A DNA stretch of 64,000 nucleotides. Source: Candidatus Kapaibacterium sp. (GTDB lineage Bacteria; Bacteroidota; Ignavibacteria; Kapaibacteriales; UBA7675). The translations under genes were made by a program, and so were the position numbers. This document shows, one piece after another, positions 8,593 through 17,961 of the stretch (the stretch's first letter is position 1; every line of letters starts with the position of its first letter). The notes beneath the pieces are model-generated. The model saw only the letters and a program-made list of their open reading frames with translations, made no database searches and was not told where the DNA came from. The DNA is taken from positions 1-64,000 of the forward strand of contig JANQRB010000174.1 of assembly GCA_028284775.1 (NCBI GenBank), given 5' to 3'.

Positions 8593-10377
8593 ATGAGTAA
8601 AGCAAGCCCCCCGTTGGAAAAACTCGGTTCGAAGGTTGACCTTTCACTGATTCAGCGCCTGCTCGTCTTCCTTCATCCTTATAAAAAGCTGGTCATCGTT
8701 GCGATTTTACTCAATGTTGCTGCAGCTAACCTTGGTCCCCTGCGTCCCTATCTCCTCTCCCTCGCCATCGACGACTACATCTCTCTCGGCGATACGGAAG
8801 GATTGACGATCGTCGCATTCATGATTCTCGGGGCGCTGCTGCTCCAGGGACTCCTGCAGTATTCGGTCGACCTGCTGATGCAATGGGTGGGGCAGCATAC
8901 CATCAATGATATGCGCATTCACCTCTTTGAGATTCTACAGCGCCTGAAACTGCGCTATTTCGACCAGAATCCCCTCGGCAGACTTATAACGCGCGTCACC
9001 AGCGATGTGGAGGTGCTCAAGGACTTCTTTGCCGATAGTTTTGTCAAGATTATCTCGAATGTATTTACTCTGTTTTTCATCGTTCTGTACATGTTTTTCA
9101 TTTCCTGGCAACTGGCGCTGGCGGCCATTATCGGTCTGCCGCTCATGCTGATCGCCACGGCGATTTTCCGCCGCAAGGTGCGGGCCGCCTACCGGGAAAT
9201 ACGACGCTATGTAGCCTCGATGAACGCCTTCCTCAACGAGAACATCACCGGCATATCCATAGTCCAGCTCTTCACACAGGAAAAGCGGCAAAAAGCAAAG
9301 TTCGATGATTTGAACAGCGGCCATACGGATATGCAAATCCGCACGGTATTCTACTACGCAACGTTTTTCCCCGTGGTTGAATTCGTCGGTACCCTCACCC
9401 TGGCGATTATGTTGTGGTACAGCGCCTCTTCCATCCTCGACGGCAGCATCAAAGCCGGCACCTTGATTGCATTTATGCAGCTGGGCGAGATGTTTTTCCG
9501 ACCTATTCGCGAGCTGTCAGAAAAGTATAACAACCTGCAAAATGCGATGGCTTCCTCCGAACGGGTCTTTACGCTGATGGATGAAGATTCATTTATCGAG
9601 GATCGGCCCAAAGCGCTCGAAATGCCGCCGCTGCGCAATGCCATCAGCTTTCAAAATGTCAGTTTCGCCTATGACGGCATCAATCCGGTTCTTCGCAATG
9701 TGTCGTTTACCGTAAATAAAGGTGAGACGCTGGCCATTGTCGGAGCCACCGGGGCAGGCAAGAGCTCTGTCATTAATATCCTGAGCCGCTTCTACGAGTA
9801 TCAGGAAGGTCACATCAGCATCGATGGCGTCGATGTTCGCAACATCAGGCAAAAATCTCTCCGCTCGCGACTTGCGGTTGTCTTGCAGGATGTCTTTCTG
9901 TTTTCCCGTTCCGTGGCCGACAATATTTCGCTGGGAAATGAGCGTATCGGCAACGATCAGATCATTGCAGCCGCCAAGGCAGTGGGAGCACACGCTTTTA
10001 TTGAAAAGCTGCCGGAAGGCTACGATACACAGGTCCAGGAGCGAGGTTCGACGCTGTCGGTGGGACAACGACAACTCATAGCGTTCAGCCGCGCTCTTGC
10101 CGCCGATCCCGATATTTTAATTCTGGATGAAGCAACTTCCAGTGTCGACACGGCCACCGAACAGTTGATAGAAGAGGCGATTTCAACCCTTCTCGCCGGC
10201 CGAACGTCAATTGTCATCGCGCACAGGTTATCAACAGTCCAGCGCGCCGACAAAATTCTGGTGCTGCACCGCGGCTGTCTCTACGAACAAGGCAGCCACC
10301 AGGAGCTTCTCGATAAGGATGGCTTATATGCGCGCCTGTACAAACTGCAATACAAAGATCAAATCGCTGTCGACTAA
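8593..10377 (+). CDS. ABC exporter, fused permease and ATPase
   Basis: A 594-residue half-transporter of the MsbA/multidrug type. Six membrane segments lie in residues about 30-320, followed by the ATPase: Walker A GATGAGKSS, Q-loop VVLQDVFLFS, signature LSVGQRQL, Walker B ILILDEATS and the H-loop IVIAHRLST. It would work as a dimer in the inner membrane; lipid, lipid-A-like molecules or drugs are all possible cargoes and the sequence does not choose. It is transcribed away from dsbD with a 221-bp divergent spacer, and ends 139 bp before the stop of a convergent gene. It has no second half-transporter beside it, so a homodimer is likely. Confidence 0.9.
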   Translation: MSKASPPLEKLGSKVDLSLIQRLLVFLHPYKKLVIVAILLNVAAANLGPLRPYLLSLAIDDYISLGDTEGLTIVAFMILGALLLQGLLQYSVDLLMQWVGQHTINDMRIHLFEILQRLKLRYFDQNPLGRLITRVTSDVEVLKDFFADSFVKIISNVFTLFFIVLYMFFISWQLALAAIIGLPLMLIATAIFRRKVRAAYREIRRYVASMNAFLNENITGISIVQLFTQEKRQKAKFDDLNSGHTDMQIRTVFYYATFFPVVEFVGTLTLAIMLWYSASSILDGSIKAGTLIAFMQLGEMFFRPIRELSEKYNNLQNAMASSERVFTLMDEDSFIEDRPKALEMPPLRNAISFQNVSFAYDGINPVLRNVSFTVNKGETLAIVGATGAGKSSVINILSRFYEYQEGHISIDGVDVRNIRQKSLRSRLAVVLQDVFLFSRSVADNISLGNERIGNDQIIAAAKAVGAHAFIEKLPEGYDTQVQERGSTLSVGQRQLIAFSRALAADPDILILDEATSSVDTATEQLIEEAISTLLAGRTSIVIAHRLSTVQRADKILVLHRGCLYEQGSHQELLDKDGLYARLYKLQYKDQIAVD

Positions 10378-10516
10378 AGCAAGCCGCTTTTGGTAATTCC
10401 GTCCAGCCCGCAATCGTGCCCAATGGCAAGTGCTGCTCAGTGACTACGGACGTATTCAAAATGCAATGACGTGAGAATCCCTGCACTTCGAAGCTCATGC
10501 ATGTCCAGTACGAGTC

Positions 10517-12031
10517 CTATTCGTCGATTTCTTCCTGCTCTTCAAATTCACCCTCCAGTTGATCTACTTCCGCATCTTCTTCGCGCTCCGCCAGTTCATC
10601 GGCTGCCGCTTCTTCTTTTGGCGGTTTCTGGTAAAAATAACTGGCTTCATTCGTATCGTTGCCAAACATTTCCGCCAGTTGAATTTCATTCATTTGCATC
10701 CAGACGCCCGGTTGAACATTGTCTGCAACAAGGCCGCCGATACGATGGCGATGAACAGCAAGGACTTCCAGTCCGACTTTTTTGAGAATTGAAAATATCT
10801 CGGTCAGTTTTGCCTGTTTGACGATGATCGAAATCCAACATGAGCTTTTGTTCTTTTGCCAGACGGCGGATTTGGTTTCCTTGCTATGGCTTTCGTGCAG
10901 TTCTCGCAACGCCTTGGTAATAGCGGAAAGATCGGTCCGCTTGGCGAGACGGTGGACTTTAATACGGTATTCCTTTTCCAGTCCGTTGAACTGCGTTTCC
11001 ATATAATTGCGATGTTCCGGATCATTGGTCATGATCACAAGCCCCGTGGCGGCCTTCGTAAGCCGACCCGAGGGGAAGTACCACTTTTCCGAATTCGGAA
11101 TCAAGGAATGCACGGAACGCTCGCCCGCTTCTTTGGAGGGCGTCAGGCCGCGCGTCTTGTTCAGAACGATATAATTGCTCTTACGGTTGGCCTTGAGCGG
11201 CATAAAGTCTACGGTAATTCGATCTTTGAACAGCACGATTCGCTGATTGGGATCGGAAACAATATTATTGTTGACCGCCACCCGCGAGTTGCGAACATAA
11301 TCAACCGACACTTTACGCGAGCCGAACTGAAGTTTGGCCATCGCCCGAGGGAGTGAGACTATTTGAATATGCCGTTGCTTTTTCTTGGCTTTGCTTTGCG
11401 CGGGCCGTCGATTCTGAACCGGTTTCCGGGGTTTGTTGGGAAAACGCTGGCTCTGTGGACGATAAGGCTGAGCCGGCGGTCGGCGCTTGATAACTTTACG
11501 TGCTCTTTGTGGTTCGCTATGGCCGGATGAACGATCGCGATAGGGTTGACGTTCGCGATATGGTTCGCGCGGAGATTCACGGTATTGATTCTGATCGCCG
11601 TAGGAGTCGCGGTCGCGATAGGACTGACGCGATTCATACTGCTGCTGCTGTTGATGGTGGTGATGCTGTTGCTGACGGCCATGCCCCCGATTCTGGCGGT
11701 TGTATTGATTTCCGCCGCCGCCGCCGCCCTGATATTGATCACGTCGGTTATAGGGTGTGTACTGCTGGGAATCGGAATACACTTTGGGGTTACCTACATT
11801 GGCGCCCTCTCGATTCCACTGGTGGTCGTATTGCTCATCGTAATCATAGTCATAATTGTAATCGGCGCGTTTGTTTCCCCTCGGCCCCTGTTGCCCCCGG
11901 TGAGCCTGATTGCCCTGATTATCCGCATCGCGACTGTCTGCATCGCGGTCATCTTGCCAGTTTGGTTGATTGCGCCATACTTTGCCGGAACGCGACATAT
12001 CCCTTCGTGGGAATTTACCTTTTCCATTCAT
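10517..12031 (-). CDS. RsuA-family pseudouridine synthase-like protein lacking the catalytic Asp
   Basis: About 504 residues from the ATG at 12031, chosen over a TTG 18 bp upstream because GGGAG lies 8 nt before the ATG. Residues 1 to about 222 are low-complexity, rich in Arg, Gln, Tyr, Asn and Gly, with a Gly6 run and a His/Gln run (about residues 100-125). An S4 RNA-binding domain (about 224-275) precedes an RsuA/RluB/E/F-type domain. Where active enzymes have GRLD, this one has GRLTKAATGL: the codon at 11057-11059 encodes Thr325 in place of the catalytic aspartate. The last about 35 residues form an acidic tail (EEDAEVDQLEGEFEEQEEIDE region). It is probably an RNA-binding protein on rRNA that no longer isomerises uridine; this is inferred from the missing residue. 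Confidence 0.82.
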   Translation of the reverse strand: MNGKGKFPRRDMSRSGKVWRNQPNWQDDRDADSRDADNQGNQAHRGQQGPRGNKRADYNYDYDYDEQYDHQWNREGANVGNPKVYSDSQQYTPYNRRDQYQGGGGGGNQYNRQNRGHGRQQQHHHHQQQQQYESRQSYRDRDSYGDQNQYRESPREPYRERQPYRDRSSGHSEPQRARKVIKRRPPAQPYRPQSQRFPNKPRKPVQNRRPAQSKAKKKQRHIQIVSLPRAMAKLQFGSRKVSVDYVRNSRVAVNNNIVSDPNQRIVLFKDRITVDFMPLKANRKSNYIVLNKTRGLTPSKEAGERSVHSLIPNSEKWYFPSGRLTKAATGLVIMTNDPEHRNYMETQFNGLEKEYRIKVHRLAKRTDLSAITKALRELHESHSKETKSAVWQKNKSSCWISIIVKQAKLTEIFSILKKVGLEVLAVHRHRIGGLVADNVQPGVWMQMNEIQLAEMFGNDTNEASYFYQKPPKEEAAADELAEREEDAEVDQLEGEFEEQEEIDE

Positions 12032-12134
12032 GTTAACATCTCCCTTCAAAGACCATTTTTAAAGACTGTGTTTCGGCACGTTTTACATTAACATCACTCA
12101 GTCAGGTGCAGAACTGTTTCCCTGGCGGGGTACA

Positions 12135-12734
12135 TCAGAGTATCACTTTGACGACATAAAAACCGGCAATGAGTAGTATAATGAACGCCAGGGACAGCTT
12201 ATCGAAGTATTTATCAATATACACCTTGATCTGTGCCCCAAAAATCCGAAAAAGACCACCGACAAGAAAAAACCTGCCGGCCCTTCCGATGGTTGAAATT
12301 AGGATAAATGGTATAAGCGGCATTTCCGTTGCACCCGATGCAATCGTCGCAACTTTGTAGGGAATGGGTGTAAATGCCGCCCCCAGTAAGAACCAGTTAC
12401 CTACTTCCTCATACGTTTGAACAAAGGAATCCCATTTATCGTGAAGACTATAAGCATCCTTGATAAGTACGCCGACGGATTCCATCAAACCGAAACCGAT
12501 ATAATACCCGAGAATTCCGCCCAGCAACGAGCCAAGGGTGCACCACAAAGCCGCTTCCAGGCTGCGTTTGGGATTGGAAACGGCGATAGCTATCAACAAG
12601 ATGTCAGGCGGTATCGGAAAAAACGATGACTCGGCGAAAGCAATGGCGAAAAGCACAAACATCGCGTGCGGTTTATCCGCAAAGCGCTCCATCCATTCCT
12701 TACAACCCCGTAACCATCGAACGATCGTTTTCAC
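12135..12734 (-). CDS. YqaA/DedA-family membrane protein (VTT domain)
   Basis: A 199-residue integral membrane protein of the SNARE-associated/VTT superfamily, YqaA type. Motifs are AFAESSFFPIPPDILL (about residues 32-47), GGILGYYIG, and TPIPYKVATIASG, the last with the conserved Gly/Pro pattern of the re-entrant loops. Four to five hydrophobic segments are visible. VTT proteins are linked to flipping or recycling of membrane phospholipids and undecaprenyl phosphate; which applies here is not shown. It lies 47 bp downstream of accA on the same strand. Confidence 0.85.
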   Translation of the reverse strand: MKTIVRWLRGCKEWMERFADKPHAMFVLFAIAFAESSFFPIPPDILLIAIAVSNPKRSLEAALWCTLGSLLGGILGYYIGFGLMESVGVLIKDAYSLHDKWDSFVQTYEEVGNWFLLGAAFTPIPYKVATIASGATEMPLIPFILISTIGRAGRFFLVGGLFRIFGAQIKVYIDKYFDKLSLAFIILLIAGFYVVKVIL

Positions 12735-12781
12735 CCCAACCTCGAAATTCTGAACTCCCCTTTACCAAAATCCGGCTGCAG

Positions 12782-13771
12782 TCAATTATCCTGTGTAGGC
12801 TGATGTTCTGTCCAGATACCCATAGCACAAAACTTTTCACATCTCTTACTTATCAGAGCCGCATCATCATCGCTATCTATCGCACTCAGCTCTTTGCCAA
12901 TACATTCCTGAAGCGTTCGGTACATTTGCTCCGGATCGATATGTGCGCCGCCCACCGGTTCCGGCACGATCCGATCGATGACGCTGAATTCTTTCAGATC
13001 ACTCGCCGACAATCGCAATGCTTCGGCGGCCTGTTCCTTATAATCCCAGCTCCGCCACAAAATACTGGAACAGGATTCGGGCGCAATGACAGAATACCAC
13101 GAATTTTCGAGCATCAGTATCCGGTCGCCGATCCCGATACCCAGCGCGCCGCCCGAGGCGCCTTCGCCAATGATGACAACGACAATCGGAACGCGTAAGC
13201 GAGACATTAATTGCAGATTGCGGGCAATTGCTTCGGCCTGGCCGCGCTCTTCAGCTTCGATTCCTGGGTAGGCGCCCGGTGTGTCGATCAGGGTAATGAC
13301 GGGCTTGCGAAATTTTTCGGCCAGTTGCATCAGACGAAAGGCTTTGCGATATCCCTCGGGATTAGGCATTCCAAAGTTGCGCAACAGGTTGGATTTGGTA
13401 TCCCGACCTTTCTGATGACCGATTACCATTACCGAGTCACCATTCAGGCGAGCCAGCCCTCCAACGATTGCCGGATCGTCGCGCACCTGACGATCACCGT
13501 GCAATTCCACAAAATCGCTGAACATGTTGTCGATATAATCGAGCGTCTGCGGTCGTTGCGGATGGCGGGCAATTTGCACTCGCTGCCATCGCGTCAGCTT
13601 GGAATACACCTCGCTGCGCAATCCTTCGATTTTGCTTTCGAGCAGATCGATCTCGTGAGCGATGTCGAGCGAATCGGCCATCGATCTCATTTCATTGATC
13701 TTACTTTCAAGCTCAACGATTGGCTTCTCGAAATCGAGCACCAGGGTGGATGAACGTTTATCCGATGCCAC
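12782..13771 (-). CDS. accA: acetyl-CoA carboxylase carboxyltransferase alpha subunit
   Basis: A 329-residue protein, normal AccA length. It transfers carboxyl from biotin to acetyl-CoA, the first step of fatty acid synthesis, together with AccD (not in this window). It shows the helical N-terminus (LDFEKPIVELESKINEM), GDRQVRDDPAIVGGLA, and the carboxyltransferase core with LIDTPGAYPGIEAEERGQ and GEGASGGALGIG. The start at 13771 lies inside the end of the upstream glycosyltransferase gene (14-bp overlap), which suggests translational coupling with a surface-sugar gene. Confidence 0.96.
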   Translation of the reverse strand: MASDKRSSTLVLDFEKPIVELESKINEMRSMADSLDIAHEIDLLESKIEGLRSEVYSKLTRWQRVQIARHPQRPQTLDYIDNMFSDFVELHGDRQVRDDPAIVGGLARLNGDSVMVIGHQKGRDTKSNLLRNFGMPNPEGYRKAFRLMQLAEKFRKPVITLIDTPGAYPGIEAEERGQAEAIARNLQLMSRLRVPIVVVIIGEGASGGALGIGIGDRILMLENSWYSVIAPESCSSILWRSWDYKEQAAEALRLSASDLKEFSVIDRIVPEPVGGAHIDPEQMYRTLQECIGKELSAIDSDDDAALISKRCEKFCAMGIWTEHQPTQDN

Positions 13772-15737
13772 TGTTTTTTCGGAAAAAATATTTTATAAGT
13801 ATCTCAAAATCTAACGACAACGAATATCGTTTCATATAATATTCGTTTAAGCTGCGAATGGCTTGAACCGACAATTGACCGGGATTATTAATGTGTGCCA
13901 GGCCGGTTAGGCCTATCTTCCCCAACTTGGAATCTGCTTCGTTAACCGGGTATAATCCGAACAGGCTGTAGTTACCTTTTAGCACATTCAGCAGTTTTCG
14001 CCCCGCGACTTTTGGATCACCAGCGACCAAATATACGATTGGCAGTCCAATTGTCAAAAGAAAAATGGCGCCGCAAATATCCACAATCCGTTTCGAAATA
14101 CGGTATTTTAACTGGGCAATATTGTACTGCGAAACATCCGGCTCAGCCCCGGTGATGCTCTCGATAATCCGGCTCGTGATGACTTCGTCATAGCTGTGCG
14201 CAAAGCGATAATGCGTCTTGGTACCGGCACTGCGCGCAATAAGTCGAATAATCTCCGTACGCGGTATGCTTTGATCCGTCACAATCACTTCTTCGATTCT
14301 GTAATCCCGTACCACCTTGTCGAGATAACTTATACTACCCAGTATCGGCCGGCCGCCCTCTGATGGCTGCACCGCCGGGTCGTCGGTGGCAATCAGTCCG
14401 ACAACAGTCGTGTTGCGGGCCTCGGCCGTTTGTAACTCTTCGATCAATTGATTGCTGATTTCATTGACGCCGACAAGGGCCACCCGCTTATCGGCCTCCT
14501 GGCCCAGCACTTTGTCAAATATCGACTTGGCAATGCGTAGTGCGCCTGTAAAAAGGAAGGTGAATATGAGAAACAGCACCAGCACACCGCGCGAGATAGC
14601 GTATTGCTCGAAGAAGTAGGGCAAGGTAGACAAGAGGAAGAAGGATATCATCAGCGAGAAAAAGACGTTCTGAACGGACGACTTGCGAAAAACGGAGTAT
14701 TCCCCGATGTAAAACATCGATCCCACAAAAATAAGGGACGGCACCAGTGGAATCTCGGGATACGCATAGGCAGGGAAGCCCAGGAATGACCCGGTCCGCA
14801 CTTTGATCCCCAGCATCAGGGCGGCATTGGCCAGCAGAAAATCAGCCGTCATCAACAGCCATTGGCTCCGATATTGCAGCATATAGGCTATAAACGAACG
14901 CAGACTGATACCCGACCGCAAAAAGCGCAGAAAGATCCGGGACTGGGCAAAGTGCTTGCGTACAAACACTTCCATCGCTTCATAAAACACCCGGACTTCG
15001 TTCAGCGAGGAGCGCTTGGTGCTTTCGCCCTTGAAATGGATGACGGAGGTCGAGTGAACATAGGCGATCTTCCAACCATTCCGGCTGATGCGATAGCAGA
15101 GGTCCAGGTCCTCCCCATACATGAAGTAGTCAGGATCGAATCCGCCGGACTGTTCCAGCGCTTCACGGCGAATAAACATAAAGGCGCCGCTGACGGCATC
15201 GACCCAATAGGTCTCATCCACGCTCCGAAATGTCTGGTTGTAGCCGCCGAACACACGCGATCGTGGAAACAGAGCCTGCAATCCGAATATCTTAGTGAAA
15301 GAGACCCAGGGCGTCGGGAAGCCGCGCCGACAGGCCAGTTGAAAGGTGCCATCGTGATTGAGCAGCTTACAGCCGCTCAGTCCTACCTCAGGATGCTCTC
15401 GCATGTAATTGAGCAAAACGACAAAGGTATCCTCGCTCACGAGGGTATCCGGATTCAAGAAAAGCACAAAGTTGCCGCGCGCCGCTTCAAAGCCCAGATT
15501 GTTGGCTTTGCCGAAACCCTTGTTTTCTTCCAGACCGATAAAGCGTACTTCGGGAAAAAGCGGGCTGAGATAGGCCAGCGATCCGTCAATGGAATTGTTA
15601 TCAACGACAATGACTTCGGCGCTGAGTGTATTCAGTGCATTACGCAATGACTGAAGACAGTTAAAGAGAAAATCTTTAACGTTGTAGTTGACAATAATAA
15701 CCGAAATATCCGGCTGCTGATGATCGCGGGCAATCAA
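13758..15737 (-). CDS. fusion of GT2 glycosyltransferase and shortened polyprenyl glycosylphosphotransferase
   Basis: A 659-residue protein starting with TTG at 15737. Residues about 10-280 are a GT2 rhamnosyltransferase-like domain: VIIVNYNVKDFL, VVDNNSIDGS, LFLNPDTLV and YGEDLDLCYRI. About five membrane segments follow (290-410). Next is a Rossmann-like region typical of WbaP/WcaJ proteins (KRVALVGVNEISNQLI ... GSISYLDKVVRDYRIEEVIV). The C-terminus resembles a bacterial sugar transferase domain (KRIVDICGAIFLL ... LLNVLKGNYSLFGLYPV ... LDFEILIKYFF). It lacks the PGPVFF/QERVG and KFRSM segments and the Asp-Glu-x-Pro-Gln site that the intact paralogue at 29561-31063 retains. So the transferase part is probably inactive, while the GT2 part looks functional. 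Confidence 0.82.
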   Translation of the reverse strand: MIARDHQQPDISVIIVNYNVKDFLFNCLQSLRNALNTLSAEVIVVDNNSIDGSLAYLSPLFPEVRFIGLEENKGFGKANNLGFEAARGNFVLFLNPDTLVSEDTFVVLLNYMREHPEVGLSGCKLLNHDGTFQLACRRGFPTPWVSFTKIFGLQALFPRSRVFGGYNQTFRSVDETYWVDAVSGAFMFIRREALEQSGGFDPDYFMYGEDLDLCYRISRNGWKIAYVHSTSVIHFKGESTKRSSLNEVRVFYEAMEVFVRKHFAQSRIFLRFLRSGISLRSFIAYMLQYRSQWLLMTADFLLANAALMLGIKVRTGSFLGFPAYAYPEIPLVPSLIFVGSMFYIGEYSVFRKSSVQNVFFSLMISFFLLSTLPYFFEQYAISRGVLVLFLIFTFLFTGALRIAKSIFDKVLGQEADKRVALVGVNEISNQLIEELQTAEARNTTVVGLIATDDPAVQPSEGGRPILGSISYLDKVVRDYRIEEVIVTDQSIPRTEIIRLIARSAGTKTHYRFAHSYDEVITSRIIESITGAEPDVSQYNIAQLKYRISKRIVDICGAIFLLTIGLPIVYLVAGDPKVAGRKLLNVLKGNYSLFGLYPVNEADSKLGKIGLTGLAHINNPGQLSVQAIRSLNEYYMKRYSLSLDFEILIKYFFRKNSGIG

Positions 15738-15917
15738 AGGAGTGACATGTGCTTTGTGAATGAAATCGTGAAAGAGTTCAGGACCGTCAATTTACGAACT
15801 AATTGGGAGAATATGCTATGTACTCGGCGCGGTGCGGAACCCCGCAATCATAATTGCCGGGGTTTCCGTAGATTTGTGTTTTTTGCACGTACGCGCTGAT
15901 GCCGGATCTGGATCAAA

Positions 15918-16673
15918 ATGAAAATTTCGATCGTTACTGTTGTCTATAACGGTGAACGTTTTATCGCCGACGCGCTTAAGTCGGTACAAGACCAATCGCA
16001 TTCCGATATCGAGCACATCGTCATTGACGGCGCTTCCACCGACGGCACTCGCAGCATCATCGATTCCTTTAGCGATCGAATCGCCCTCGTAATATCCGAA
16101 CGGGACAACGGCCTGTACGATGCAATGAATAAAGGTATCGCCAATGCCACCGGCGACATTATCGGTCTCCTGAATTCCGATGATATCTATGCCGCGCCTG
16201 ATATTCTGAGCCGTGTTGCAAAAGCATTCGCCGACAACCGGGTTGAGGCCGTTTACGGGAATCTTAACTACGTTAAGGCTGATGATACGGACCAGGTCGT
16301 TCGCTACTGGCGCTCCGGACCGATGTACGAACGTTTTTTTGAAGACGGCAATGTACCGCCGCATCCGACGCTCTTCCTGCGCCGCGAGCTTTACGAACGA
16401 TTTGGGGACTTTGATACCGACCTCCATATCGCAGCCGACTACGAATTGATGCTGCGCCTTTTCCGTAAACATTCCGTCCCGACCCATTTCATCAACATGG
16501 TGATGGTCAAAATGCGCCTGGGTGGCAGCTCGAATAAAAACCTGGCGAATATTGTTCGCGGCAATCGGGAAATCAGACAGGCCTGGCGCAAACAGGGACT
16601 GCCTATTCCGCGCCGTTTTTTCATTTCACGACTCGTCAAAAAACTTCAGCAGTTTATTGCCAGACCGGACTAA
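15918..16673 (+). CDS. GT2 family glycosyltransferase (WcaA-like)
   Basis: A 251-residue soluble GT2 enzyme: start MKISIVTVVYNGERF, nucleotide-binding IDGASTDGTRSII, DXD-like LLNSDDIYA, and acceptor region HPTLFLRRELYE followed by IAADYELMLRLF. It closely follows the pattern of enzymes that add sugars to O-antigen or exopolysaccharide units. No membrane segment is present. Its stop codon overlaps, tail to tail, the stop of the GT4 gene on the other strand (16670-16673). It is divergent from the fusion gene at 15737 with a 180-bp spacer. Confidence 0.9.
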   Translation: MKISIVTVVYNGERFIADALKSVQDQSHSDIEHIVIDGASTDGTRSIIDSFSDRIALVISERDNGLYDAMNKGIANATGDIIGLLNSDDIYAAPDILSRVAKAFADNRVEAVYGNLNYVKADDTDQVVRYWRSGPMYERFFEDGNVPPHPTLFLRRELYERFGDFDTDLHIAADYELMLRLFRKHSVPTHFINMVMVKMRLGGSSNKNLANIVRGNREIRQAWRKQGLPIPRRFFISRLVKKLQQFIARPD

Positions 16674-17830
16674 CTCTTCCGCAGGGCAGTGTAAACATCG
16701 TAAATCTTGGCGGCGATTCTTTCATTCGTATAGTGTTTCATCACGCGGTCGCGCCCGGCAAACCCCAGGCGGCGGCGTTGGTCCGCATCGTCAATCAGAA
16801 CGGCCAGTTGAGCGGCAAGGTCTTCGGCATTCTCCTCTTCGAATACAAGACCGCCCTCGCCGATGACATTCGGAATTTCACCGGATGACGAACCGAGAAC
16901 GGGCACCTGACAGGCCATCGCCTCGGTCAGAACGCGTCCGAATTGTTCCTTCCACACTTTGGTGCCCCGCGAGGGCAAAACCATAACATCCATACAATTC
17001 ATGTATTCGGCAACTCTGGCGGCGGGAACCGATTCAATCCAATTCACACGCCCGGCAAGGCCGAGTTCCTGCGCCTGGGACATGAAGCCCGCTTTGTCGG
17101 GGCCGGAGCCCAGCAAGAGCATCGACCAGTTTTTATCTTTGAGGCGCGCGGCGGCGGCGATCAATACATCGATTCCTTTCATTGCAAGCATCCGCCCCAC
17201 ATAGCCGATGACCGGCCCGCGCAGCCCCAGTTCATTCGCAAGCGCGGAACCCGAGTCGAGCGGACGAAATTTGACGGGATCGACGCCGTATTGCGGTATC
17301 AGTGTCATCGGCGCCCGACAGCCCTTGGCGCTGAAAATATCCATGGCTTCGCTGTTGCCGGCGATGAGGTGATCAAGGCGATCCAGCACCCGGCGCTCCA
17401 CGCGGGGTTGAATGTATCGCTGCGGCTTAAGCGGGTGAAAACTGCCGTAGTCGTAAACGAGATTCTGCCAGGTAAACAAAACGATGCGCGGCTGACGCTT
17501 CAGGCGGGTGGCAGCGCGGATAAGCTGCCAGCTCACCAGACTGGACGGCTCCTCTTCGATATGGAGAATATCGGGCTGCACCCTTGCAAAGACCGAGCTC
17601 AGATTGAGATACAGATGCATATTCTGCCGCCCATAACGGCCGAACAATGCCGGTCGTTTGTGAACGCGATATTCGCCGCTACCGTCAAATCCCCGCACCG
17701 GGCGACTGCCCTCTTTGTAAACGGAAGGGATCAGCAGGTTCATGTCAAGATCCGCCCGGCCGCCCAGGTAGCGCAGCTTATCCTGATAAACATCGACAAC
17801 CGAAGAATGGGATACAAGAAGGACTTTCAT
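16670..17830 (-). CDS. GT4 family glycosyltransferase
   Basis: 386 residues from the ATG at 17830 (MKVLLVSHSSVVDVYQDK); the frame is open for 37 more codons upstream, but this start matches the family's first beta strand. It has GT-B architecture: N-terminal acceptor half, then IGYVGRMLAMKGIDVLIAAA and LLLGSGPD. The donor-site E-x7-E-type motif is FGRVLTEAMACQVPVLGS, followed by GEIPNVIGEGGLVF. It is a retaining transferase for surface glycans; donor and acceptor are unknown. Divergent from the next GT4 gene with 131 bp between starts, so they probably share a promoter region. Confidence 0.9.
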   Translation of the reverse strand: MKVLLVSHSSVVDVYQDKLRYLGGRADLDMNLLIPSVYKEGSRPVRGFDGSGEYRVHKRPALFGRYGRQNMHLYLNLSSVFARVQPDILHIEEEPSSLVSWQLIRAATRLKRQPRIVLFTWQNLVYDYGSFHPLKPQRYIQPRVERRVLDRLDHLIAGNSEAMDIFSAKGCRAPMTLIPQYGVDPVKFRPLDSGSALANELGLRGPVIGYVGRMLAMKGIDVLIAAAARLKDKNWSMLLLGSGPDKAGFMSQAQELGLAGRVNWIESVPAARVAEYMNCMDVMVLPSRGTKVWKEQFGRVLTEAMACQVPVLGSSSGEIPNVIGEGGLVFEEENAEDLAAQLAVLIDDADQRRRLGFAGRDRVMKHYTNERIAAKIYDVYTALRKS

Positions 17831-17961
17831 GGCGAGCCGTTTAATGACAGTTTTGGGCCTTAAGAGCCCAGCGGTGCGGACAATCGTCAATTGCAGCGCG
17901 AAAATACGGAAAAATTGATAATTTGGACGACCGCATTTCACTGGCAGTCATTCGAGCGACT

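Noticed and set aside
11546..12091. 181-codon hydrophobic plus-strand frame
   Set aside because: It is the antisense of the Arg/Gln/Tyr-rich region of the gene on minus; hydrophobicity is an artefact of complementing those codons.
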